Notes under the pieces: model-generated
What the model was told of the DNA's origin: nothing
Database searches by the model: none
The model's input: the letters and a program-made list of their open reading frames with translations, nothing else
Shown: one piece after another, positions 35,301 to 43,381 of the stretch
Position numbering within the stretch: position 1 is the first letter of the stretch
Layout: each line of letters begins with the position of its first letter
Position numbers and translations under genes: made by a program
From: Phycisphaerales bacterium
GTDB lineage: Bacteria > Planctomycetota > Phycisphaerae > Phycisphaerales > UBA1924
Length of the DNA: 64,000 bases
Assembly (NCBI GenBank): GCA_040217175.1
Contig: JAVJNT010000001.1
Coordinates: 620,001 to 684,000 of the forward strand
Reading direction: 5' to 3'

Positions 35301-37116
35301 ATGGATCGGTATTCTTTATCGTACTCGAGATAAGGTCTTTCAACGCTCCCTGCACCGCCTCTTTGAATGCCGAAGCATCAAAATACAGCCGCAGATTCTC
35401 GGCCGTTGATGCGCCGGCTCCAGAACCGATGCTGCCCTCCGTCATTGACTGCTCTCTGAGCAATTTGTAGCTCAAGTATGTACTGTTTCCCTTAAAACTT
35501 AAGTCAACGCCCGAACCCAATTCACTATTGCTGATTCTAAGCTTGATATCAGGGTCGGCCACAGTCATCTTAATTTTAAACTGGTCTGAGAAGAGCGCAC
35601 GTCGAACGATTGTCGCCGACTGAACATATACTGATCCGCTGCTGTCAAAGGCACCATTGTCCGGACTGAAGTCACTAACTACCTGGTTCCATTTTTTCGC
35701 TTGAGCGGGCATTAGTTCCTTGAGTGACGCATAGAACACAGGCCAGTACTTCTGAATGGACACCATGTCGAAGTCGAAGGGCTTAAAAGGCAGGTACAGC
35801 ACAGGCATCAACGACTCGACCCTCGTTGACGTGCGGTACTTATGCAGCACTTCATAGTACTGGATGGTCAGGGCGTGCATGTGATTGTAGTTGGTGACGT
35901 TCCGGGTCGTCGAGGACTGCCCGCCCAACTGGGAATCATCGATGACAACCGTGGACATGAGTGAACGCACGTTCGAGGCGTTCTGAACTGTCATATCAGA
36001 AATGTTCTGCTGCGTTTGCGCAAGGATCTGCCGTGTGCCAGAAGATTCTGTCTGGATCGTCCCTTGGACCTTTCCACCCCCGTGGACAAAGCTCGCCCCC
36101 AGAGCGCCGGCCGCCGCCGACGTCGAGGCCCCACCCCCACTCCCGCCGACGCCCGCTGGCAGCCCGAGCAGTGACGTGAGATCGAGTCCTCCCGACAGAC
36201 CGGCCGCTGCAGAACTTCCGGATCCCCCGCCGGCCCCAGTGGTTAAGCCGAAGCCAGTAGTCTTCGTCGACGCATCAACTTCCGTCCCGCCGTACTGGTG
36301 TTCCTGAGCCGTGGCCTGCACAACCTCGTTCACAGCACGATTTTGGAAGAACTCGTTGGTGAGCACTTCGCTTGCGGTCGTGTCCTCACTCCGGGCGCTC
36401 TGCTGTCGCGAGTACCAATCCAGTTGGGCAATGTTGCGTGACTCACCGGGAGCAAGCCCGAGGCTGTGTATGATCTCGCCAAGATGTGTGCCCGCGCTGA
36501 CCCAACGCTGCTTTAGGAGAGCGAGATACCCCAGGTAGAACTTGAACGGAGTCCGATACAGCATCGAGCTGAGTGATTCATCCGAGATGGGATCGCCCGG
36601 ATACCAGCCTGCTCCGAGACGATAGTCGGGGAACTCGAATTCGCGTTCTCTGATGTAGTTGCTAAAACGAAAAGCGCCGTACGTGCTTCCCAGCACTTCA
36701 GGCAGGAGCGTGCGCGGGGCCGAGGGCCGCTCCTGAAACTTGTCCAACGCCTGATCGAGCATACGACGTCGGGCTTCAAGATACAGGTCAAACGTGGCGA
36801 GATCGCGGAGTGATTGAACGTCAAAGGTGTCCGCGAGTCGTGTCGCAGCCGCGTCGTTGAGTGTCTTCAGGAAGGATGCAGGCTGCTCGGTAAGCGCAGC
36901 CTCTTGTTCTTCGTCGAGCGACGAATCAAAGTACAGGTTGAGATCGAGATCGCGGATGGTGCCGTTGTCGAAGAAGCCGACCAACAACTCAGCGTGCCGA
37001 CAAGGCGCATACTCGGCCAGGTCGCGGACCGACACGATGCCGAGGCGTTCGAGTTCCCGCAACTGCTGCGTCGAAGCGATCTCGGACAGTGATGCCACAG
37101 ACTGAAAGCTCTTCAC
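32359..37116 (-). CDS. Very large protein of unknown family (1585 residues)
   Basis: No signal peptide is seen. Residues 20-36 and 94-109 hold two similar helical segments (LERLGIVSVRDLAEY and LADTFDVQSLRDLATF) of helix-hairpin type. LAPGESRNIAQLDW (221-234) and RNVTNYNHMHALTIQYYE (405-422) look like conserved cores; between them lies a Gly/Ser/Ala-rich stretch (289-348). The middle is beta-rich, about 1050-1200 is Ala/Thr/Gly low-complexity, and the C-terminal 350 residues are helical with a hydrophobic helix near VASVMLKIYDLAIFLV. Base composition is much more A/T-rich than neighbours (35221-35280 is 24 G/C of 60), which suggests transfer. The GTG at 37116 has GAGGGG upstream and is preferred over a TTG at 37131. 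It sits 26 nt after the HNH gene. A structural or toxin-like role is possible; I assign none. Confidence 0.85.
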   Translation of the reverse strand: MKSFQSVASLSEIASTQQLRELERLGIVSVRDLAEYAPCRHAELLVGFFDNGTIRDLDLNLYFDSSLDEEQEAALTEQPASFLKTLNDAAATRLADTFDVQSLRDLATFDLYLEARRRMLDQALDKFQERPSAPRTLLPEVLGSTYGAFRFSNYIREREFEFPDYRLGAGWYPGDPISDESLSSMLYRTPFKFYLGYLALLKQRWVSAGTHLGEIIHSLGLAPGESRNIAQLDWYSRQQSARSEDTTASEVLTNEFFQNRAVNEVVQATAQEHQYGGTEVDASTKTTGFGLTTGAGGGSGSSAAAGLSGGLDLTSLLGLPAGVGGSGGGASTSAAAGALGASFVHGGGKVQGTIQTESSGTRQILAQTQQNISDMTVQNASNVRSLMSTVVIDDSQLGGQSSTTRNVTNYNHMHALTIQYYEVLHKYRTSTRVESLMPVLYLPFKPFDFDMVSIQKYWPVFYASLKELMPAQAKKWNQVVSDFSPDNGAFDSSGSVYVQSATIVRRALFSDQFKIKMTVADPDIKLRISNSELGSGVDLSFKGNSTYLSYKLLREQSMTEGSIGSGAGASTAENLRLYFDASAFKEAVQGALKDLISSTIKNTDPFKTNMEFNELHPGHNKSNLTDYIESGQYSLLNPSDRIDFSIDVEFQLVDEHGNAETVFQTIEASYTFQQLHSGVEHEILDVSEAIEDYLATISDINSSETIAEIEAFFHLHRYGLSRYLLSRLEKEQVIDLIEQLEVKGAAAGMPLVDLIDPAPLGIVDNLMIFPLKCGDGGDRPGRVDELFEYRTRVVEKQSGRTLTESRGDGRQVATGRRGAGKLALQGFLAKTAVRDRSSSMEVELDIDDTRDQDGNFPVRGAISVTRRFGSMKQQYDLPIKGFTQQPDSDRISIEFASEGIGALGSIRDQTDAPLRTLARAPLPDDFDLPAKEHEYILEIEKDFLGHRAVSLGDDVDGYCDDIKAYEAQMRESPLNESVFLPSAGVFAEAILGRSNSAEYIDTRRFYNWQDSPIPNSAPQILAIDLNQQRAAEVAAGLDPTVADSTLSATPPTQYAMPTGLSDALSAIQNGSMFRDMSASGTFAGILENLSQMATTAATTAGQLSGEAAANALDAAVKFGEQVAGLTGQAMDNARAAVPSTPTEKGGTLNALDGIGENPEPRSTNPVSTLDAAKADAVGSSIRDTGTGGSGGANGETVSSGGSDAGGGSATPGDEVEVEFPAVEIVGSGRPWLYDSVDYLYKKEGVYAAPTTTESEAFVAEYTNPIVLAAISAFSSWATFSSTKARDLASAIDDVARDSSKGAPEIYEARLLMERIWLPDSPMQMTAYPDLWVATLSVIEEFGSAIERPAVQSILEDVSRTYAQDKWQEAMVLHVSQMKTVHNSLLSSLADAGTAYTDFAARVNSISGLIGKSTESASTLTGVFSKTVSVASVMLKIYDLAIFLVDSANESIAENTEEEKRAYLVAYSNYFEHIMQGKPLPVREGTSVTVPSEFESYLDTLSYLDEENTRRFFEYGWRAAQDYVRAAVEDGGFDGLMFALSMLVQEHPNSRERLKFIQRRLAGSSPVEYPLGSTYGRAWFRSDIKW

Positions 37117-37142
37117 TTGACACCCCCTCAAGATCTAAGAGG

Positions 37143-37898
37143 CTAGGCCTCGGCTCTCGACCGATGCCACCGCACCGCCTCCCCATCCGGCTCGAACCGC
37201 TCGGGCATCCGCAGTCGCCGTCCCGCCCAGCCCGCCAGGTGCTCGGCCAGCATGCCCCCCGCCTCCGGATCGCGGAGCGAGGGGCCCAGGACCACGGCCA
37301 GATCATCATCGAGCGTGATGAGACCGCGATCGAAGGCCTTGTCGGCTAAGGCGTTGAGGCACAGGCCGTTGCGCGGGTCGGCGCGTCTCGATTCGTCGGC
37401 CGCCCAAGGGATGATGTGGCTGGCCACGAGCAGCGCGGGGTGGGCCAGGCCCGTCAGAGCGCAGCGGTGGCCGTAGCCGCTCAGGACGGTGCGGCGGAAG
37501 AAGGCCTGATGGAGCCTCACGCTGCGCATGGCGGTCGCTTCGGTGGGGCCAGATGGGGTCTCGTGTTCATCGAGGTAGTCCGAAGGCATGCCAACGGATT
37601 CCCAGGCGTTCTCCGCCTCGAGCGCCACCGCAGCGCTATCGGTGGTGAAACGTGCCCATATGGCCTCTTCGACTGTCGAGCGATTCTGCAGGCCGGTGAC
37701 GCCGCGCGCGCGGTGGGCCGGGTCGAGGCTCGCAAAGTTGCATGCCTTCATCGCGATGGCCGAGGGCGTCCGCCCCAGCTTCGCGGCCAACTCGATGATG
37801 TCGGTGTTGTGCTGGTGCAGCTTGCCGAAGGGCGTGGAGCAGTAGAGCCGGAAGGCCGCAAGAGTCTCGGTCTCGGTCCAGTTGGCCCCGGCTGGCAT
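37143..37898 (-). CDS. HNH_2-type endonuclease-like protein, last catalytic His replaced
   Basis: A 251-residue protein. The N-terminal part (FGKLHQHNTDIIELAAKLGRT, shortened here to TPFGKLHQHN and LGRTPSAIAMKACNFASLDP) is the domain that usually precedes PF13391 HNH_2 nucleases. The nuclease part has VLSGYGHRCALTG, LLVASHIIPW (His161), DPRNGLCLN (Asn177) and KAFDRG. The family normally reads ALHDxAFD, but here it is ALADKAFD: Ala185 replaces the third HNH residue, so metal-dependent cleavage may be lost. It is the first gene of the three-gene island, 26 nt before the giant gene. Codon use is closer to the host than in the giant gene. Confidence 0.85.
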   Translation of the reverse strand: MPAGANWTETETLAAFRLYCSTPFGKLHQHNTDIIELAAKLGRTPSAIAMKACNFASLDPAHRARGVTGLQNRSTVEEAIWARFTTDSAAVALEAENAWESVGMPSDYLDEHETPSGPTEATAMRSVRLHQAFFRRTVLSGYGHRCALTGLAHPALLVASHIIPWAADESRRADPRNGLCLNALADKAFDRGLITLDDDLAVVLGPSLRDPEAGGMLAEHLAGWAGRRLRMPERFEPDGEAVRWHRSRAEA

Positions 37899-38306
37899 GG
37901 CGGAGCGTAGCGAGACGTTTGATTCGCGGCAGCGAAGCCAAGACCCCCTCAGTCTCGGAAGTCCTCGACAGCTCCCCCGCTGGGAGCGGGGGAGCGAGTG
38001 AAGAGGCCCCCCGCCTCACGGCGGGGGCTCGTCAGACCCCGCAACGCGGAACTCTCGGACCCTCACCCCGGCCCTCTCCCGCGAGCGGGAGAGGGAGGCA
38101 AAGCCGCCCTAGCACCCCCTCGGGGCCTTTCGGCCCCGGCGCACCTTCCCCAGCCCGCACGACCCCACCCCCGCCACAGAAAATCACGAGCGAGGCCCTC
38201 AAGCGGCTCCCTTCCTATTCCGATGCCGGTTTTTGCCGGGCGGCGTGGTCGCCCGCGAGTGCAGGAACACGGCCTTCGGCCGAAGGCCCACACGGGAGGC
38301 GGCGTC
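37899..38306. other. 408-nt intergenic region bordering the island
   Basis: Holds the presumed promoter of the minus-strand island and the leader of the plus-strand FN3-like gene. Its main content is three consecutive G/C hairpins (37971-38095). About 38100-38300 is Pro/Arg-like in every frame and shows no gene. No -35/-10 pair stands out. Confidence 0.6.
37971..38095. repeat. Cluster of three palindromic hairpin repeats
   Basis: Hairpin 1: GCTCCCCCGCT / AGCGGGGGAGC (37971-37995, 11-bp arms, 3-nt loop). Hairpin 2: GCCCCCCGCC / GGCGGGGGC (38006-38028, one bulged base). Hairpin 3: CCCTCTCCCGC / GCGGGAGAGGG (38072-38095, 11-bp arms), preceded by CCTCACCCCGG. The last resembles the widely dispersed REP-like palindromes seen between genes in many high-GC genomes. 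Confidence 0.7.
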
Positions 38307-39008
38307 ATGCCCCGAACACCTCAAAGCGATACGCAATTCGTCACCTGGGCCAGCGACCACGTGGCCGTCTGGGCCGGAAACGGCACGCCCCCTGACATCG
38401 GCCTGACCACCGAACAGGTCGCAGCCGCGCAGTTACTGGTCGACGATGCCGAGGAGAAGCTCGACGCCCAGCGTGCGGCCCGCGACGCCGCAAAGGCCGC
38501 CACCGCCGAGAAGGACACCAGCGTCGACGCCCTGCGCGCCTCCATCGGCGGGCTCATCGGCATCATCGATGGCTACGCCAAGAACACCGCGGACCCGGAC
38601 GTCTACGCCCGGGCCCAGATCGATGCGCCCAGGCCCGCCGCCCCGCGCACCGATGCGCCCACCCCCACCGACGTGCAGGCCTCGCTCCTCAACGACGGCA
38701 CCGTCGAGTTCCGCTTCCGCGTGGCCAGCGGCGGCGGCGCCGTGTACCTGGTGCAGCGGCAGACCGTCTCGGCGACCGGCGAAGAGGGCCAGTTCGAGAA
38801 CGTCGGCCAGGCCGACGACCTCAAGCGCTACTTCGACGCCAGCGTGCCAACCGGCGTCCGCTCGGTCTCCTACCGCGCCCGGACGCGCCTGACCAACGGC
38901 GAGCTGAGCGACTGGTCCGAGACGGCGACCGTCCGCTTCGGCACCGCCGGCGGCACGGGCTCAGCAACCAGCACGGGACCGGCGACGGGCGACTCAAAGG
39001 CCGCCTGA
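38307..39008 (+). CDS. Hypothetical protein with fibronectin type III-like domain
   Basis: A 233-residue protein. The first 100 residues are helical (an Ala/Asp/Lys-rich coiled segment around QLLVDDAEEKLDAQRAARD), followed by a Pro/Thr linker. Residues about 125-215 form beta strands in the FN3 pattern, ending SYRARTRLTNGELSDWSETATVRF. No signal peptide is apparent. Small proteins of this design are common next to structural genes in planctomycetes, function unknown. GGGAGGCGGCGTC precedes the ATG. It is divergent from the island. Confidence 0.75.
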   Translation: MPRTPQSDTQFVTWASDHVAVWAGNGTPPDIGLTTEQVAAAQLLVDDAEEKLDAQRAARDAAKAATAEKDTSVDALRASIGGLIGIIDGYAKNTADPDVYARAQIDAPRPAAPRTDAPTPTDVQASLLNDGTVEFRFRVASGGGAVYLVQRQTVSATGEEGQFENVGQADDLKRYFDASVPTGVRSVSYRARTRLTNGELSDWSETATVRFGTAGGTGSATSTGPATGDSKAA

Positions 39009-39038
39009 GCCGGCGACCGACAATGACGACACTCGCAC

Positions 39039-39063
39039 GCGGGCCCGACGGGGCCCGCTTTCT
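39039..39063 (+). terminator. Terminator after the FN3-like gene
   Basis: GCGGGCCC and GGGCCCGC form an 8-bp stem with a 4-nt loop, followed by TTTCTGTT. Position, 30 nt after the stop codon, fits a factor-independent terminator for the plus strand. Confidence 0.75.
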
Positions 39064-39105
39064 GTTGGGCTCGGTGCACGCGGCCGCCGGCGTGGAGGGC
39101 CCAGC

Positions 39106-39627
39106 CTACAGCGGCTCGATCACGTAGCACATCTCGTTGTAATCCACGTCGCCCGCCGGCGCGCCCAGGCGTCGGAGCATGTTGAGCACCTGGGCCCGGT
39201 GGTGCACCTCGTGCAGCACGAGCTGGGTGAAGACGTCCGACGCCGTCGCGGTGACGCGGCGGGGCTCGTCTTCCCAGCGGACCTCGTAGCGGATGTCGGC
39301 CTGCCAGTCCTGGACGGCCTCGAGCGCCGCTCGCGTCCTGGCTGCCTGCTCCATCCAGGTCGCCTCGATCACCGGCAGCGCGGGCGGCTCTTCCTCGTTG
39401 ATGGGCCAGCCTTCGAGCGAGTCCAACTCGGCGCCCGTCAAACGCCGCACGTAGTACCACTCGGCCCCGACCACGTGCGCGAGCGTGCGCTGCAACGAGC
39501 CCGGGCCGATGTCGAACTCCTTGGCGTGGTCACGCGGCGTGAGCGTGCGCGTCTTGTCGAAGATCTTCGCGCGGGCGGACCGCAGGTAGTCGTAGGTCTT
39601 CAGGGCGTGGGCGTTGGTCGGGTGCAT
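39106..39627 (-). CDS. DinB-family protein
   Basis: A 173-residue four-helix bundle protein of the DinB/YfiT group, metal-dependent enzymes that include thiol transferases. Candidate metal ligands are His in TLAHVVGAEWYYV and the pair in HEVHHRAQVLNMLRRLG near the C-terminus, the normal family pattern. The specific reaction is unknown. It is a single gene, convergent with the FN3-like gene and divergent from the frameshifted gene at 39909. Confidence 0.85.
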   Translation of the reverse strand: MHPTNAHALKTYDYLRSARAKIFDKTRTLTPRDHAKEFDIGPGSLQRTLAHVVGAEWYYVRRLTGAELDSLEGWPINEEEPPALPVIEATWMEQAARTRAALEAVQDWQADIRYEVRWEDEPRRVTATASDVFTQLVLHEVHHRAQVLNMLRRLGAPAGDVDYNEMCYVIEPL

Positions 39628-39908
39628 CGATCATCGTAGAAAGCTCGGCCGCTCGCCCCGCCGGCGCGGCGTGCTGGCAATCGTGAAGCCCGCTTCATGC
39701 ACGTTTCGGACGCTCGCATGCCGGAAGAGACGAGGGCAACCCGCATGGCCCGCGGGCCACCGCCATCGCGGATGTTGGTTGCCCCGCACGTTTCACGATG
39801 AGCCCGACGCCGAAGCTCGTGCCGGTGCAAGCGTTCGCCGATGTTCGTCCGGGCCTCGTGATCCGGGCGATGAGCCATGTCCGAGCGAGCACCACAAAGG
39901 AGTTGACC

Positions 39909-40366
39909 ATGTCCGACGCACCCAGCAGCCAGCACACCACCACGTGGCCCGACCTTGCCATCGGCCTGTACGACCGTCTTACCGGCCGGGGCGCCGAGAT
40001 CACCTACGAGTTCGAGAAGCTCAACGTGCACGTGCCCAGCGGCACGGGCGACCGCGCGGCCCACGCCGCGTGGACGCTCGACGGCACGGTCCGCGTCCGG
40101 ACGCGCGACAACGCCAACGGGGGGGCCGCCCCAAACTCGTGATGGCGGGCCGGCTCGACGCGAGGGTCCGACGCGGCGAGAAGTCGTCGCGCCTCACCAT
40201 CCGCTTCGAGGACGGCGCCGCCCACGTCACCAGCGACGACGTGGTCACGCCCGCGTTGCAACTCTGGCGGGCGCGGCGGGCACTCAAGCGTGCCGGTGCC
40301 AGGCCGGTGGGCCTGCCCGTCACGCTCAAGCTGGGCTCGCTGCCACGCCTGAAGGCAACGTTGTAG
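39909..40366 (+). pseudogene. Gene interrupted by a frameshift at a seven-G run
   Basis: From ATG 39909 (AAGGAG upstream) the frame runs to a TGA at 40142, but a seamless continuation exists in the -1 frame to the stop at 40364-40366. The switch point is the run of seven G at 40120-40126; one extra G would give a continuous 152-residue protein. The first part reads WPDLAIGLYDRLTGRGAEITYEFEKLNVHVPSG, the second LTIRFEDGAAHVTSDDV, both with good codon bias, so both halves are real coding sequence. Causes may be a sequencing error, a true mutation or -1 slippage. The family is unknown; the product would be a small soluble protein. Confidence 0.65.
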
Positions 40367-40387
40367 CATCTCGCGGGGTACTGCCAC

Positions 40388-41911
40388 ATGGATCCAACGA
40401 CTCCGTCTGACACCACGATCACCGCGAGTCGGTCCGGGCCGCCGCGTGTCTTGTTGACGGGCGGCACGGGCTACATCGGTGGCCGGCTCGCCCCACGACT
40501 GCTCGAGGCAGGGTTCCGCGTGCGGTGCCTCGTTCGCGAGCCCCGCAAGCTCGAGGACCGACGCTGGGCTCGCCACGAGGACTGCGAGGTCGTGCAGGGC
40601 GACATCGAGGACACCGAAGCGCTCGCCGAGCAGATGCGTGGCTGCCGCTTCGCGTACTACCTCGTGCACTCGATGATCTCGGCGGGAGGGGAGTACGCCG
40701 AGCACGACCGAAGGCTTGCACAGTCGTTCGCGGCCGCCGCCGAGCAAGCTGGCGTCGAGCGCATCGTCTACCTCGGCGGGCTCGGCGAGATGGGCGAAGA
40801 CCTCAGCGACCACCTGCGCTCTCGCCGCGAGGTCGAGCGCGTGCTCGCGGCCGGGGCCGTGCCCGTCACCGTGCTGCGGGCGGCGATGATCATCGGCTCG
40901 GGCTCGGCGTCGTTCGAGATCCTGCGATACCTCGTCGAGCGTCTGCCCGTCATGGTCACGCCCAAGTGGGTGAGCACCAAGTGCCAGCCGGTGGCGATCT
41001 CCGACATCCTCCATTGGCTCGTTCGCTGCCTGCGAGAGCCCACAACGGCGGGTAAGACCTACGAGGTCGGCGGCGACGGCGTGCGGACGTACAACCAGCT
41101 CATGCGCACGATGGCCAAGGAACTGGGCCTGCCGCGTCGGCTGGTCATCCCCGTGCCCGTGCTCACGCCCGAGCTCAGCAGCCGCTGGATCGGCCTGGTG
41201 ACGCCCGTCAGCGCCCGCATCGGCCGACCACTCGCCGAGGGTTTACGCAACCCCGTCGTCGTGCGTGAGAACGACGTCCGCGAGGCCATGCCCCACAACC
41301 CGCGCACGCCCGAGCAGGCCATCCACATGGCCCTGAAGCGAACGAGCCTGGCCGAGGTCGAGACGTCGTGGTCGTCGGCGGGCGTTGTCGAGGGCGATCC
41401 GGACTGGGCGGGCGGCCGCGTGTTCATCGATGCACGGCAGTGCGAGATCGACGCACCGCCCGAGGCGGTCTTCCAGGCCGTCTGCCGCGTGGGCGGAGGA
41501 CACGGCTGGTACGCGGCCGACGTCCTCTGGCGCATTCGCGGATGGATGGACAAGATCGTGGGCGGCCCGGGCCTGCGTCGCGGCCGCCGCCACCCGCAAG
41601 AGGTCGCCTACGGCGAAGCGCTCGACTTCTGGCGTGTCATCGCGGTCGACAGCCCCAGGCGTCTGCATCTGCTCGCCGAAATGAAGCTTCCGGGCCAGGC
41701 GGCGCTGGAGTTCTGCATCGATCCGAACGCAACAGGAGATCGCAGCACGCTCCACATGACCGCTCGCTTCAAGCCCAAGGGCCTCTTGGGCCTCGCGTAT
41801 TGGTACTCGGTGCTGCCGCTCCACCACTTCGTCTTCAACGGCATGCTCAATGGCATGAAGCGAACGAGCGAGCAGATCGCCGAGACGCCGGCCGAGCCGG
41901 CGCCGACTTAA
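40388..41911 (+). CDS. SDR-type NAD(P)-binding protein with DUF2867 domain
   Basis: A 507-residue two-domain protein. Residues about 19-330 form an atypical extended short-chain dehydrogenase fold with the nucleotide motif LLTGGTGYIGGRLAPRLL and VYLGGLGE, like the NmrA/atypical SDR group. Residues about 350-500 match the DUF2867 domain (a polyketide-cyclase-like helix-grip fold), found fused to such SDRs in many bacteria. The usual catalytic Tyr-x3-Lys is not obvious, so it may be a redox sensor rather than an oxidoreductase. Its stop overlaps that of the convergent SCO1 gene (shared TTAA). Confidence 0.85.
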   Translation: MDPTTPSDTTITASRSGPPRVLLTGGTGYIGGRLAPRLLEAGFRVRCLVREPRKLEDRRWARHEDCEVVQGDIEDTEALAEQMRGCRFAYYLVHSMISAGGEYAEHDRRLAQSFAAAAEQAGVERIVYLGGLGEMGEDLSDHLRSRREVERVLAAGAVPVTVLRAAMIIGSGSASFEILRYLVERLPVMVTPKWVSTKCQPVAISDILHWLVRCLREPTTAGKTYEVGGDGVRTYNQLMRTMAKELGLPRRLVIPVPVLTPELSSRWIGLVTPVSARIGRPLAEGLRNPVVVRENDVREAMPHNPRTPEQAIHMALKRTSLAEVETSWSSAGVVEGDPDWAGGRVFIDARQCEIDAPPEAVFQAVCRVGGGHGWYAADVLWRIRGWMDKIVGGPGLRRGRRHPQEVAYGEALDFWRVIAVDSPRRLHLLAEMKLPGQAALEFCIDPNATGDRSTLHMTARFKPKGLLGLAYWYSVLPLHHFVFNGMLNGMKRTSEQIAETPAEPAPT

Positions 41912-42591
41912 TTGCCTTCGATCGCTCGTGCCGCAGCGCGGGCTCGGCCCCGAAGCTCGGTCATGCGATCGACCTCGTAGTACAAGTAGATGCCGAGCAC
42001 CTCGCGATCCGGGCCGACGAGGATCAGGTGCGACGGGTGGCTTACGTTGTTCATGGTGCCGCCATCGGGAAGCGTGATCTGGCGGGTCGTGTCCTCGCCA
42101 ACGAAGAAGTTCAAGCTGTCGCGGACGATCGAACGGACGTCCTCGAACGGTCCGGTCAGCAGGTTCCATCGATCGAAGTCCATGCCGTTGCGGTCGCCGT
42201 AGGCCTTCAGGACCTCGGGCGTGTCGTTGGCAGGGTCGACGCTGATGCTCAGGAACCGCACGCCGCTGCCCTCGAGCGCGGCCTGGTGCTGCAGCATCTG
42301 CCCCGTCATGCCCGGGCACGCAAACGGGCAGTTCGTGAAGATGAACGCGAGGATGGTGATCTCGCCCTCAAGGATGGACTGATCGACGAGCTGACCGTCC
42401 TGGTTGGTGAGCTCGAACTCGGGGATCGAGTAGCCCACGAGCATCTCGTCGGGCTGCAACGGGTCGCTCGCGACGTCCTTCATCTCCGCGTCGGTCACCG
42501 CGCGTGGCTGCATCATGATGAGCGTGCCGACCAGGCCGAGGAAGATGAGCGCCACCACGACGATGGCCATGAACAACCGCTTCTGGGACAT
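41908..42591 (-). CDS. SCO1/SenC copper chaperone for cytochrome oxidase
   Basis: A 227-residue membrane-anchored thioredoxin-fold protein. One N-terminal helix (about residues 7-28) is followed by the periplasmic domain with the copper ligands: CPFAC in FTNCPFACPGM and a conserved His in NNVSHPSHLILV. It delivers copper to the CuA centre of cytochrome c oxidase subunit II. The ATG lies one base after the stop of the ABC permease, so it is the last gene of the ctaB operon. Its stop overlaps the convergent SDR gene. Confidence 0.92.
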   Translation of the reverse strand: MSQKRLFMAIVVVALIFLGLVGTLIMMQPRAVTDAEMKDVASDPLQPDEMLVGYSIPEFELTNQDGQLVDQSILEGEITILAFIFTNCPFACPGMTGQMLQHQAALEGSGVRFLSISVDPANDTPEVLKAYGDRNGMDFDRWNLLTGPFEDVRSIVRDSLNFFVGEDTTRQITLPDGGTMNNVSHPSHLILVGPDREVLGIYLYYEVDRMTELRGRARAAARAIEGN

Positions 42592-42592
42592 A

Positions 42593-43381
42593 TCAATCTC
42601 CAACGCTCGAAGCTTCGCGGGGCCCACCGCGCCCCGCGACGACCATGACCAGCAAGACCAGTGCGACGCCCGTGGCCGCGAACACCCCCGAAAGCAGCAA
42701 CGCGAGCGTATCCACCCGGCCGTCGAGCCCGGCGGCTACGGCGCGCTGGCACCAGCCGAGCGGGTTGGCAATCGCCAAAGCCCGCAACCATCCGCTCGCG
42801 CCCTCGACCGGGAAGATCGCCCCGCTCAGCAGCCACATCGGCATGAACACCAGGTTCATCACGCCGTGGAAGCCCGAAGCCGAATCGATCTTCCACGCAG
42901 CCGCGAGGCCCAGGCCGGTGATGCCCAGCGAGAGGCACGCCAGCGCGACGAACGCTGACAGCACGCCGCCCGCCGTCACGGTCGCGCCGACGAGCGGCGA
43001 CAACGCGAGCAGAATAATCGCCTGTGCAACGCCAAGGGCGCCGCCTCCAAGCAGCTTCCCCACCGCCATCGACCACCGCGGCGCGGGGCTGACCAGCACG
43101 GCCTGTAGGAATCCCTCGTGGCGGTCTTCGATGAGCGAGATCGACGCGAAGATGGCGTTGAACAGCACGACCAGCGAGGCCATTCCCGGCAGCAGGTAGA
43201 GCGTGAGAGAGCCCGCGTCGCTGCCCAGCGTGTCGGGCCGGATGCTGTTGGAAAAGCCGCTGGCGATGAACAACCACATCATGGCCGGCGTCGCGATCGC
43301 AACCACGATGCGCAGCGGCTGTCGCCCGAGCCGCCGCACCTCACGCATTGCCAGCGCGCCCGACGCCCGCACGCCGCTCAC
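42593..43381 (-). CDS. ABC-2 type transporter permease
   Basis: A 262-residue membrane protein with six hydrophobic helices in the ABC-2 pattern: a cytoplasmic N-terminus (REVRRLGRQPLRIV), a helix, the LYLLPGMASLVVLFNAIF segment and the typical WLLSGAIFPVEG loop. It starts at a GTG within the last codons of the ATPase gene (GTGA overlap), so the two form one transporter. Substrate unknown; its position between heme O synthase and SCO1 suggests a role in oxidase biogenesis, but drug or polymer export cannot be excluded. Confidence 0.87.
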   Translation of the reverse strand: MSGVRASGALAMREVRRLGRQPLRIVVAIATPAMMWLFIASGFSNSIRPDTLGSDAGSLTLYLLPGMASLVVLFNAIFASISLIEDRHEGFLQAVLVSPAPRWSMAVGKLLGGGALGVAQAIILLALSPLVGATVTAGGVLSAFVALACLSLGITGLGLAAAWKIDSASGFHGVMNLVFMPMWLLSGAIFPVEGASGWLRALAIANPLGWCQRAVAAGLDGRVDTLALLLSGVFAATGVALVLLVMVVAGRGGPREASSVGD

